From Sodiomyces alkalinus F11 (taxonomy: Eukaryota > Ascomycota > Sordariomycetes > Glomerellales > Plectosphaerellaceae): 64,000 bases of DNA. Below are positions 1 to 11,900 of this stretch, in pieces. The first letter of the stretch is position 1. Each line of letters begins with the position of its first letter. Both the position numbers and the translations under genes were made by a program. The DNA lies in NCBI RefSeq assembly GCF_003711515.1, contig NW_021167088.1:1595237-1659236 (forward strand). The letters run 5' to 3'. The notes beneath the pieces were generated by a model. The model was given only the letters and a program-made list of their open reading frames with translations. It ran no database searches and was not told the origin of the DNA.

Positions 1-983
1 TTAGAACTATGGACGTGGATACGTGATAGGAATGTCAGAATGAAATCAATGAATGAGAAATTTATGCACATGTGAGGACTCAGGGGCTGTTAAGGGAGGA
101 AAAGACGGTGATTCCATCAATGTTTACCGCCTCCATAATAAACCAAGTCATGGAGCTGCAGTTACCCAAGAGTCCAAGACATTCTTCTAGCAAGTTCCAG
201 CGTATTCTGTTGACTTTTCTGTATCTTCTTGGCAAGGCAGAGTGGAAGCTTAAGCCGTGTCCTTTACATGATGGTCATCCATCTGTTCAGTACAGACGAT
301 AGTGTCTGGTATCATCGTGGTCCAACATAAGCGAATAGGGGGGATTTTTATTGCTACCAACGCATTCTACACAGCCTTGACCCTTTATCCAGTTTTGTTT
401 GGCTAGGCGGCCGCGGCCTGCCGAAGTGAGGCGGATGCACTGCATTATGCATGAATGCACGTTGGCTGCAGAGCAGAGTCCTCACCAACATGACCAACCA
501 GACGCCCAGCAACAAACGACGCGTGCACTCTCCATAACTTAAGCCAAGAGGTACATAAAATGGAATGGAATACCCCTCTTCGTTATAGAGGCTGTATGTT
601 CTTTGTACATGTATTGAATACACCAAGAAATGGAATCAGGCAGAGAGCACGAACAGCCTTGGTTGGGGCTGAGATGGTCACAGGCTCACAGCCCTAGGCC
701 CTGCGGGAGGCCGACCACCATGAAGGGCACCTAGAGAGGGTCATGTCCGGCTCAGTGACTTGATGTGCGCTTTGAAATGTATCTGCCTAGCCTTGGAAAT
801 TTCTAGGTTAAATATCCTCTCCTAACTCATATCCTGACTCCTGAGAACCACACTTCTTGATTCATTCATGGATGGATCTATCGTCTTCTCTTGATATCAG
901 GATAACGAGAACAACACCTCATTCCTCTAGAGACAGAGCTGCCACATTCTCCATCAAAACACCCCGAGTATCTTTCTTAGATC
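1..983. other. Intergenic, upstream of the helicase gene
   Basis: No gene is supported here. Only short open frames with no recognisable protein are present on either strand. The last 150 bases are pyrimidine-rich and lead to the ATG at 984, so they probably hold the promoter and 5' untranslated region of the helicase gene. No clear TATA box was seen. Confidence 0.6.
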
Positions 984-3900
984 ATGGCCTTGTCGTGGCG
1001 TCGTGGATCCGGGGCTTCGTCCAACCGAGGGGGTGGCCCTGGCCGGGGACGTGATACGCCGTGGCGAAAGGCGAGAGGTGATGACACGAAAACCCCAAGC
1101 AAAGGCGTCTGTCATTTCTTTCAGAGAACAGGTTCTTGTCGTTTTGGGACCTCTTGTCGATACTCTCACGACCTCGAGACGTCAAACGAGCGACAGTCAA
1201 CCAGTGGAAACGGCACTCATCCCACCCAGTCCTCTCGTCAGGAGTTCGACTTTCAGGATCAATACGGGGATGTCAAGAGACTGCTTAGACCAAACCGTGG
1301 TCGCTCACTGTTCAATTCCTCCACGCAACCTTCCCGACAGGTTTCGAATACCGATGCCTATAAGTTCTGGACAAACGCTGTTGCCATCCTAGACGAAGAT
1401 AACCACCAGATACACCACCTTCTCGCCAAGGACCTGGTCAACGATAATCTCAGGGGCCACGAGTACATGGCAACTAGTATGAACATGGATGACGGCGATA
1501 TAGATAGGTCTGTCATCTCTGCCATGGCTTATCTGAAGGTCATCACCCATCCCGCGCTGCTGGATCCCATCTCCATCGACGGCTTTGTCGGTGAGATCTA
1601 CACCTTCTTCGGTGGCGCAAACGGAGACAGGGCCATCTCCTTTCTGACCAAATTATGCGACCGACTGCGAAGATACTACGCTTTTTATTGTGCTGAACCG
1701 AGCCTGGAGTCAAAGTTCGAAACCAAGAATACGACTGTCGCCTTGCTCATGCTCGAGGCTCTTTCCCAGCTCCTCCATCGACAGCTTCGTGTCTGCTTCA
1801 ACGGAGATCTAAACCCACTCGTGAACCAACTGGAGCAGCTCTCGGCCGAATCTGACCTCGATGCCAACACAGCCATCCCCGCGCGTCTCGCATGGCTGTG
1901 GCAGTTGTTGAAGCGGGAACAGGCTCGAGTAGCTGCCGACGCCCCGAATTCGGAAGGGAAAGGCAATGCACGAGTCCCACAGCACATGGACCTTCGGTCC
2001 ATCCGTTCTACGTTCCCCATGAAAACGCCCCTCCCAGGAGGCCGGCACGACAACGACTTTGCCGACATCTCTCGGATCCAGATTCTCCCCACCTACAGCG
2101 AGATCGACAGCGACGAGACCGAATATCTCCCGTCCACCGACCTCACCAGGCCCAACGTCATCGAAGATCCGGTTCAGCGCCATCTGGACTGCGCTTTCCG
2201 GCTGCTACGCCACGACATCTTCGGTCCGGTCAAGGACGCGCTCAAAGATCTACTGGCCCAAGATGTTTCGTGCAACCGCTCAGTTCCTCGGTTTAACAGT
2301 GACAAGAGTGCTCAGATCTATGCAAAAGCGAGCATCCAACACGTCTTTGTCGAAGGACATGGGCCGAACCCCCTACAGGCGAGTGTTGTCTTTGAGCTTC
2401 CGTATCAGCTCCGAAAAAAGTCTGTGGACGAACAACGTCGCTGGTGGCAAGACTCCTCTCGACTGGAGGAAGGGGAGCTCGTGGCGTTTATGTTCCCGGA
2501 CGGGAATGAGAAGCGGTTGCTTTTCCTTGAGGTCACCGTGAAGAGGGTTGAGGGTCCGAAAAAGGGGGCCGAGAAGGGAGAGAGGCGGAGCAACACCATC
2601 CGCCTCGTCTCCAAGAATCAACCGCCCGCTATCGGCGTCAAGCTCGCGACCCTTTCGGGGGAGAACGTGGCCTTGCTCATGAAAGCCCACGGTGAGAAGA
2701 GTCAAGGTGTCCTCGTCGAGGTGAACGGGTTGATCCCAGGGACGTTTGTTCCCGTTCTCGAAAACCTCCAGAAGATGATGCGCGAGGGGGACATGGCCCT
2801 GCGACGCTGGATCCTTCCTGGGTCTCCCAATGATCCAAACTCCGGGCAGCCAAGCGAGATCCCGCCGCCGGCATATGCTCGTCGCCCTGGGTTCGTCTTC
2901 AATCTCGACCCCATTACCAAAGGCGAACCCTTAACCATCGACGCTTCACAGCCAGATTCCCACAGAAATATTGACATGGGGAAAATTGAGCAACTTACTG
3001 GTCTTGATCACGGCCAATGCGAGGGTCTCATCGCCGCCCTGACCAGGGAGTACGCTTTGATTCAAGGGCCGCCGGGTACTGGAAAGTCCTACGTCGGTGT
3101 TCAACTCATGAGGGTTCTCCTCCACAACAAAGTGAAAGCAAAGCTCGGCCCTATACTCGTCATGTAAGTTCAATGATCCCCCGAAGAATGCATGTGAGGA
3201 AGACGTATACACTTCACTCTGCAGGACTCTTGGCTAACTATTATCACTCTTCAGCTGCTACACGAACCACGCCCTGGATCAGTTCCTCACACACCTCCTT
3301 CACTTTGGCATCTCCAAGGTCATCCGCATTGGCGGGCGAAGCAAGTCTGAAGAGCTCGAAGGGAAGAATCTCCGGGTCGTCGCCAACGAGCTCGACAAGA
3401 CGCGGGTCGAGAGACATATCCTCGGCAAGGCTCACAGTGAATTGGAAGAACGCTTGAAAAACGTCGGGCAGAAGCTGAAGCCTCTCCATAAGTGCCGGAA
3501 CAGACCGACGTGGGAGGGATTAGGAAAGTTTCTTTCGAACTACTATCCAAGGATTCACGCGCAACTTCAGCGTTTGGACGAGGACGGGTTCGAGCTGGTT
3601 GGAGATGATCCGTTGGCCGTCTGGCTTGGGAGAAAGTCAAAAGGATTCATGTTCAAGACGAATGACACCACCTCGGCAGTGGATGTGGAGGAGTTGACTC
3701 GTCGCGCCGAGAATCGCATCCACTCACTATCTGAATCCGAGCGCTGGATCCTTGCCGAGAGCTGGGCAGCCTCCATGCGCCAGGAAGAGAGCGAGCGCTT
3801 GTTCGAGTTGCTGGACCAGGCGATGGGCCATCGACAAACCATCCACAACGTCCATGACGACCTGAACCGTCGCGCCCTCCTCCAGGCCGACGTCATCGGC

Positions 3901-6900
3901 ATAACCACCACGGGTCTGTCACGAAACATTGCGATGCTCCGCCGCATCCATGCCAAGGTGGTCGTCTGCGAGGAAGCCGCCGAGGTCCTCGAGCCGCACA
4001 TCATCTCGGCTCTCATGCCAGGGGTGGAGCACTTCATCCAGATCGGCGACCATCTGCAACTTCGACCGCAGATTCAGAACTACTCGCTTAGTCTCGAGTC
4101 TCACCAAGGCCTCGCCTGGCAGCTTGACCGGAGCCAATTTGAGAGACGGGCGCTCGGCGAACCGGGAATGCTTCCTGCCCCGGTGGCTCAGCTTGATGTC
4201 CAGCGACGGATGCGGCCCGAGATATCCCAGCTCATCAGGGGGATCTATCCCAAGCTCAAGGACCACGATAGTGTCGCGAAATTGCCGTCCGTTGTGGGTA
4301 TGCGGCATGATCTCTTCTGGCTGGACCACAAGCACCCGGAAACGTCGAGGGACGACGAGGCTCGCGTGAAATCCCATAGCAATGAGTGGGAGGTGGGAAT
4401 GGCGACGGCACTTGTCAAACACCTCGTCCGCCAGGGTGCCTACTCGAGCTCGGATATTGCTCTCCTGACCCCCTACACCGGTCAGCTGAGGAAGCTGAGG
4501 GCAGCCCTGAGCAAGGATTTCGAGATCACCCTCAGCGACCGAGACTTGGAAACACTGGCTCGGGAAGGGGAGGGCATCAGCGGCGACCAAGAGGAACCCA
4601 AAGAGGAAGAGGGCACCGGCATGCAAAAGGCCCTCCAAAAGAAGAGTCTCATCCAAACCCTCCGTCTTGCCACCGTCGACAATTTCCAGGGAGAGGAAGC
4701 AAAGATCATCATAGTGTCCCTGGTCCGGAGCAACCAGACCCGCAAAGTAGGATTCCTCCGCACCGAAAACCGCATCACCGTTCTCCTGAGCCGAGCCCAG
4801 CACGGGATGTACCTCATCGGCAACGCCGAGACCTATCTCAACGTCCCCATGTGGGAGGGCGTCCACGGCCGGCTTTCCCAGTCAGGGGCCGTCGGCACAT
4901 CTATCTCCCTGTGCTGTCCCCGGCACGAAGACACCCCGATTCTCTGCTCCACGCCGGAGGATTTCATGCAGAAGAGCCCCGAGGGGGGCTGCACGCTCCC
5001 CTGCGACCGGCGGCTCGAGCCGTGTGGACACAAGTGCCAGGCGCCGTGTCACTCGCAGTCTTTGCACGACGCTTTCTCATGCGCTCAACCTTGCCCGCGG
5101 ATTCGTACGACGTGCGGGCATGTTTGCCCCAAGCTCTGTGGGGAGAAGTGCGGACAGTGCCAGGTCTGGGTGAAGGACGTCGTGCTCCCATGTGGTCATA
5201 TCAAGCAGAAGGTGCGCTGCTTTGAGACTCTCAATCTATCCAAGATTCGATGTACGGTTAGGGTGAAGCAAGTCGTCCCCAGATGCGAGCACCACGTTGA
5301 AGTCCCGTGCTACAGGGACGTCAAGGCTGATACGTTCTCGTGTCCTACGCCGTGCCTGGAATTCCTGGCATGTGGACATCAGTGTCCCGGGGTCTGCTCG
5401 ACCTGTCGAAAGGAGGGGGAGAATGGCGCCGTGGGGTTCGAACACGGGAAGTGCAAGAAGACCTGTGACCGTCCGTTTGGGACCTGCAATCACCGGTGTT
5501 CCAGGGTCTGCCATGACGGTGAAGAGTGTGGAAGCTGTGAGCAGAAATGCGAGGTGAGTTTGTCTGTGCTGCTTTTCTTCTCTTGTTCCCCCTTTTCCCA
5601 AGGCGATGGAGTCGATTGCTGTGGTCCAAGAGGACTAAAGGATCACTTACACGTACCATTTGGCAATGAGGGACAACTAGTACTAACATGAACTCATCGT
5701 AGGTCCGCTGCCCTCACTCTCGCTGCAGCTCTACCTGTAGCAAGCCATGTTCCCCCTGCATCGAGAAATGCACCTGGTCCTGCAAGCACAAAAAGGCCTG
5801 CACCATGCCGTGCGCCGCTCCTTGCGACAGACTTCCATGCAACAAGCGCTGCGACAAGACTCTCTCTTGCGGATATCCATGTCCCAGCTACTGCGGCGAA
5901 GAGTGTCCCACGGACACGCGGTACTGTCGAGTGCGCGGCGACCAAGGGGACGCCTGCGTCGATCTGCTCGAGATGAAGAGATACTCAGAAGTCGACCTTA
6001 ACGAGAACCCCGTTATCTTCCTCGGCTGCGGACACTTCTACACGGGAGAGACGATAGATGGACATGCTTCCATGGCAGAAATGTATACCATGGACATGAG
6101 GACGGGGGAATATACCGGTCTCCGGGACATATGAGCTCGGATGTCCATGGCTGTGCCGGCGTGCCCGGACTGCAGACGTCCGATCCGCCAATTCTCGACG
6201 AGACGGTATAACCGCGCGATCAACAAAGCTGTCATGGACGAGACGGCGAAGCGATTCCTCACCAACGGCCTTCGAGGGATCCAAGAACTGGAGAAGCGGT
6301 TGGAAGAGGTCCAGGATGATCTTGAAAGGGACCCGTCCAAGACATCCTGGATAATGGAGTTCTTTCAAGCCACCAGAAAACGGTACGAGGCCGGTCTCAA
6401 GCTGTTTCATGATGCTGGGCTATACCGCAAGGCGATGGATCTCGAGCATCAACCCACGATGAAGCTTTTCGACGCCATCCTAACCCGGCAGAGAGAAGTG
6501 ACCGGCCCCGCGTCTCTGGTAAAGCAGATCGACGGACTGAACATCTCGTTGGAGTCGCCACAAACACGCAAAACCTTGCTCGTGTCGGTCCTGGATCGAC
6601 AAGTGACCCTGAGAGCAGCTCTGGTGCAGGTACACGCCCACGAAGTGATCGCACGGGATCAACTCGCCGTTGCGGGCCAGAAGAAGCCGGAACCAGAGTC
6701 CGCAGAAGCCAAAGCCAAACCCACGGGTCTAACAAAGTCACCGGAGACCCTCGCAGAGTTATGCACAGACATCATCACCAAGGCGAAGGAGGCAAAACTC
6801 CCCCGCGTCGCAATCGGCGCCATGCTCGCCTTTGCGAGACTCAGCAACCTGCATGCGGAGCTTCGCGAGAAGCGTGATGCTGCTCTTGAGTACCTTGAGG

Positions 6901-7338
6901 ATGCTCTGCGCCTCTGCGATGGCCTGGCGGATAGTGAGGAGCTTCGAAAAGCGGTCGAATCTACCAAACAACGGTTGCTTAGCGGCCCACGATATGAAGT
7001 AGTGACGGAAGAGGAGAGGAAGTCTATCAAGGCGGCCATGGTTGGCGGTCCACGAGGCCTTAGCACGAACTCGGGACATTGGTATACTTGCGCCAATGGA
7101 CATCCGGTATGTGGCCTTTAACTGTCGTCATTGTGCTTTTCTTGTTCTCATGTTTCTCAACTTGCTTTATATGCATGATGTGTGCTAAGGCGTTCACTGA
7201 CACGTAAACGTATAGTTCGCCATCGGGGAGTGCGGAATGCCGATGCAGCTAGCTCGCTGCCCCGAGTGTGGTGCGGTAATTGGGGGACAGGATCACGAGC
7301 TAGTAGATGGAGTGTCTCGGGCAAGGGAGATGGAGTGA
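984..7338 (+). CDS. ZNFX1/Hrr1-type SF1 RNA helicase with CCCH, NF-X1 and RZ zinc fingers; interrupted by an in-frame TGA
   Basis: Proposed exons are 984-3163, 3255-5553, 5703-7106 and 7216-7338, with GT-AG introns; the reading frame continues across each junction and gives 2002 codons including the stop. Near the N-terminus is a canonical C-x8-C-x5-C-x3-H finger (Cys43, Cys52, Cys58, His62). Walker A GPPGTGKS lies near residue 695, followed by CYTNHALDQFL, a VVCEEAAE Walker-B-like segment, DNFQGEE and LSRAQHGMYLIG, as expected for a superfamily 1 helicase. After these come Cys/His-rich NF-X1-type repeats (about residues 1320-1560) and a C-terminal RZ-type finger beginning WYTCANGHPF. Known relatives (ZNFX1 in animals, Hrr1 in fission yeast, SAD-3 in Neurospora) act in small-RNA pathways and silencing, so an RNA-surveillance role is inferred. 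Codon 1637 (6132-6134) is TGA, yet the same frame resumes at once with VPACPDCRRP, a family-like segment. It is therefore a nonsense allele, a readthrough gene or a sequence error; if real, the product stops at 1636 residues and loses the RZ finger. Confidence 0.85.
6132..6134 (+). other. In-frame TGA inside the helicase gene
   Basis: The frame reads ...TGLRDI, TGA, ARMSMAVPACPDC..., with no frame change on either side. The codons downstream stay open for more than 320 residues and end in the RZ finger. The change is one codon. It is not in the CpA-to-TpA context typical of RIP. The following base is G, and the CTA context known to promote TGA readthrough is absent. Confidence 0.85.
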
Positions 7339-8771
7339 TTAACGGATTCTATGATACGTATGATTTGGGATCATCGTTAAGGAAGTCAGAGGTCTAACAG
7401 AATAAATTGTTAGGGGATTTGGGCTACGATGAATGTTGCATGCACGTGTGACTTATATCTCTTACCGCGCGTATGTTTAACTGGAATTGTTTGCTTTATT
7501 TTCAACATGTCAGTACTTAGATGAGGCTTGTGCTAGTCACAGACTCACAGTTGAGAGATCAAACCTCGAACTAGTCTCTAATCCATTTTTCAGACAGCCT
7601 CGGCGTTGATATATCACCCAGGGGCGTCGATTCTCGAGGTTGAAAGAAGCGCTACCTGCAATGGCCCAGTTACGAGAGCAACTAAACTCCAAGGCTTCCA
7701 ACTAACTAGCTTTATACCCATGACACACGATGCAGTGTGCCCCAATTCAGCATGTTGGACTCAAACATGGTATAAACTCGTTACCCTCAGTTACCCCGGA
7801 TATGACAACTTTGACGGGCCTTCTGTTGACTTGGGGTGAATATCAAATATTGTCCGTATATCGGTAGACCGACAGCTCTCCGCAGCGATGTAAACGTGCA
7901 GTTATAGAAGAGCGATTGGCCCAAAGCCATGGCGTGTAACTTTTCCATGCAGCCACGGCGGGATGTGTTCGTGGCGAGTTGATGAACAGGGGCGGACTTG
8001 TTGGATATTCATTCGCTCGCTTCCATCCTAACCGCTATTAGAGAAGAGTCCGGCTGCTGTCTGGACACTGAATATCTCGGCACGACGATCAAGGAAGCTG
8101 TCTTTCGGACGGGACCATGGGAGGGGTGTCGGCGATAGTCGATGCGACATGCTATGTGTTCTAACTTTTCATACCCATGCCATGCCATGTGCCAAGGCAG
8201 ACCAAAGATAGGTCAGGACTCAGACATCACCTGGATGTTCAAGATGAATAGAAATCTGCGAGGCCAAGGTCAAAAAAGGGCGATCCTGGCCACATGGTAT
8301 CACCAATCAAGTCACCCCTCGTGTTGCCCAGAAGGTGGAGAACGAGAGCCCCGTTCTAACTTCTGTGTGGTTGGTGTATTGGAGAAGTGCCGTCTGGGCA
8401 GCTTGGGAACAAAGAAGGAGTGATTCCAAAGCCCTGGGAAGAGTGAGAAGAAGGGAGATCTGGGGAAACCCAGATAAGCCCCCAGTCCCCACGCATCATC
8501 ATCACCCTCAAACAGCTTCGTTGGCCAAGATAAACCTTAAAAGCACGGGCATCATAGACCATGGGAAATACTAAACAATACCCCGCATGCCACAACGGCT
8601 AATGGCAGCGGGCAGCGGGCAGCGGGCGGCCGGCTTGGAGGTGCGGAGGTGAAGCGTCTGTCCACTTCGTCCATGACCCCCCGGTCAGGACGAGGAACCC
8701 TGATTTGTGGACTTTCATTTATCCACATTTCCCTGGAACCGTGGACGTCCCCCTCGACTTGGAGAACGACG
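7339..8771. other. Intergenic, helicase 3' flank to retrotransposon
   Basis: No gene is supported. Near 8604-8630 there is a short tandem run of a GCAGCGG-like 7-base unit. The right end is the TTGAT target-site duplicate (8772-8776) of the next element. Confidence 0.6.
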
Positions 8772-8776
8772 TTGAT

Positions 8777-8969
8777 TGTCAGCACACAAATAAGGTACGC
8801 AAAAGATGTGTGTGTGCATTGAAGAAGAGTAAAAGATACTCTGCGGAAATATCTAACTATAAAGTAAAGGGAGGGGAAATTAATATGGATATATCGGTCG
8901 GAAGTACCCTATCCGTCTACAGAAATAGCGTAAGTCATACCCCGATAAGGTGGCTATAGGCATCTAATA
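8777..8969 (-). repeat. 3' LTR of the copia element (low-coordinate copy)
   Basis: This 193-bp copy begins TGTCAGCACAC and ends CATCTAATA. It matches 14688-14880 over its full length. In the element's own direction it is the downstream LTR. Confidence 0.92.
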
Positions 8970-11900
8970 TACCCTCCTAGAACTGCAGGATTAATCCTGA
9001 CTATTCTGCTTAATTAAAGCCGTAAATCTAGGGTAAAATAGAGGCCTAGATATCAATCCAACGATTAAAGAACGGCTTATTAAAAAGCGCGCTCTTTTTA
9101 TGCCTAAAAACGTCAAAAACGTGTAAAAACAGGTGCCCAAATAACAATCTAAAGGGCACTAAAAACGGTTAATCTAGGCTACAGATTTTAAACTTAGCAC
9201 CGCGCCTCTTATAAATTACCTTAAGCCCCCTGGCTTAGGACCTCTATTCCTAATAGATATATAAACGCCTTATATTTCTGCGGGGGAAGTACTTTAGTTA
9301 GCCTATCGCTAACTATCTCTTAGGCCAAGATCCAGGCGACCAGGACCTTCTTCTATTAAACAACCTATCAGATCTAAAGGGCATGGATATCTAGATACTT
9401 TAATCTAGATATAACCTAAGGGCGTAAAGCCTCTAAAAGGATCCTCGTTTAGTCGTTATCGTAGTATATTGTTAAAGGCTTGTTTTTAAAGGTTAAGGTT
9501 AGGTCCTTAATTAAACGCCTAATTACGATATACTGCTTAGTAGTAGCAGAAAGTGCTATAAGCTCGGCTTTAGTACTAGAGGTTATAGCGCTGATTTACT
9601 TATTTACCTTCTAGTCTATAGGACCCCCGAATAATAATATAGTGTAGCCCTAAAAGCTATACCGCGTCTTATAGTCGTCCCTAAAGGCTATATTAGAAGC
9701 ATAGTAAAGTGCGTGCTATAAGTGGTTATTACGTGGTCTAAAGTAAAGGTATAGGGACTTAGTGGAGGCGAGGTGCTTTAAACACCTATCTACGGTATCG
9801 TGATACTATTTTAACGGGTTAGTATTAAATTCGGTAAGCCTCGAAGCAGCTTTAGGTACGTTAGGCCGGGTCTAATAGGCCGCGTAATTAATAGAACCGA
9901 CTTTCCGTAGATATAGGTGGATTAACTCTATAGAGGCTTATTAGTCGGTAGCAGATAATTCTAAAACGTTAGGAAAAGAAAGAGGGCTTTTAATCCTACG
10001 CCCACTATAATCTACCTATAACGCCTTAATCTTTTCGGTGATATAGTTCTTAAGGGAAAGCTATAGCCGAAGTTATTAGCGGTCGCGAACCACTCTAATC
10101 CCTAGGAACCACTTAAGTGGGCTAAGATCCCTTACTTAAAAGTGCTGCTATATCCGTTATATAAGAGAATTAGTAGTAGATTAATATTCCTTCCTATAGA
10201 TCAGAATAATATCGTCCACGTAGAAGAAGACGATTAGTTCCTTACTTTTAAAGACGTAATTATCTTTAGTTAGTTACTTTAGGTCGTACTTATCTAAAAC
10301 GGAAGAGAGCTATTCGTGCTATAGCTTAGGGGAACGCCGAAGACTATATAACGCCCTACGCAGGCGTTATATACCGCGTAAAGGTGGTCGCGATAGCTTT
10401 AAAATAGCCTTAAGGTCCTCGTCGCTCTTCGGGCCTTTGACTGCTTAAAGCAGCGGCTAGCCGGGCGGATCCTTAACGTAGATCTCCTCGTTAAGGGTGG
10501 CGTTAGTGAAGACGTTAACGGTATTAAGCTAACGTGTTTCCAGATTAAAATAGACAGTAATAGCTATTAACGACCTAAAGGTCCTTCCTATAAGGGTGGA
10601 GGCATAGGCGTTAAGGTAGTTTTTAGGCTATTAATCGCCTCGCACGTATAACCTCGCCTTAAACTTACTAACGTACCCCGACAGGTTAACCTTATACTTA
10701 AAGACCTATTTAAGGTCTAAGGTATGTTACCCTCCCTAGGGCAGCTCTGCTGCTTTAAAGGTGCCTATTAACCTAAGTGTATCCACCTCTTATACGGCTG
10801 CCCTAAGCTATTATAGCTTATATAGGCTCTTTAGTATCTAAGACTAATTTAACGGTTCCTTAGGTATCTCGCGGCGTAATAGCGGCTTTTTCGGCTTCTC
10901 GAAGGTAAAGTGGGAGACGTAATCGTTGTATCTAGAAGGAGGTCGGCGATTACGAGTAGGCCGCCCTATAGGGGTAGGCGTTAAAGCTAAAGTAGGCGAA
11001 TAAGAGGTTAGTTATTAGGCCGTAATAGCAGTAGTAGTAGTGGGATTAGACTTAGCTGCTAAAGATAGGGTTACTGCTTATAGATTAGTTATTTAAGGAG
11101 TAGCGGTAATAGTAGTGGCAATAGCCTCTTTAAGAACGGATTAGTCAGGCGATAATAATCCTATTCCGACGGCATCGTCGGTGGCCTCTCCTATAGCCTC
11201 CTCTAAGGTAGAGGAAGAACTAGAAGAGGAAGAACCGCTGGTATTTTTAGATTCCTCTTAATCGCTGCGTTTAACTGTCGTAGCTGTAGGTGTCTGAGGA
11301 TTATTAAGAGGTAGCGAAAAAGGCATATAAATAGGCCTTAAAGAAGAGGTTATTAAAGAGGGCAAATTTAGTGCTGTTCTTAAAGAGGGTGGTAAAATAG
11401 TAGTTAAAGAGGAAGAACTAACGGCAGGAATAACGGCAGGCATAATGGTAGGAACCGTGCCTGCCGTAGCCGTGGTAGCCATTCCACGTAATACCTCTTA
11501 GTTAATAACCTATTAGTTTTTAGAGGCGTTTTCGGTGGTTTTTGCGTTAGTAGTGGTTTTTAATCCTTTACTACTACCGCCGGCCACCCCCCTAGATCTT
11601 AACGATTAAGGCTATTATTAACGCCTTCTTCCCTCTTCTAAAGCCTCTATTATAGAGTTCTGCTGCGTTACTATAGGTATACCGAAATCGACGATATCGG
11701 TTATAACGCTAAAAGGATCGTGGATTCGCCCTTAATCTAACGGTAGATTAAGCTCTTTATACAGCTCTAAAGGCATATTAGGCTCCTCTCCCCTGTTTTT
11801 ATAAAGGACTAACTCGTCGAATACGACGTCCTTTATACGTAGGATCCTCCCTAATTTTAGCACCTAAATCCGAAAAATATTAGTGCCCTCGTAACCGATT

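Noticed and set aside
6118..6176. An intron that would remove the TGA in the helicase gene
   Set aside because: The only GT-AG pairs nearby give a 19-base intron or remove the VPACPDC segment, which looks conserved. No branch point was seen.
11258..11482. Small Ser/Thr/Pro-rich open frame inside the first copia element
   Set aside because: It is part of the degenerate integrase-RT linker of the element, not a separate gene.
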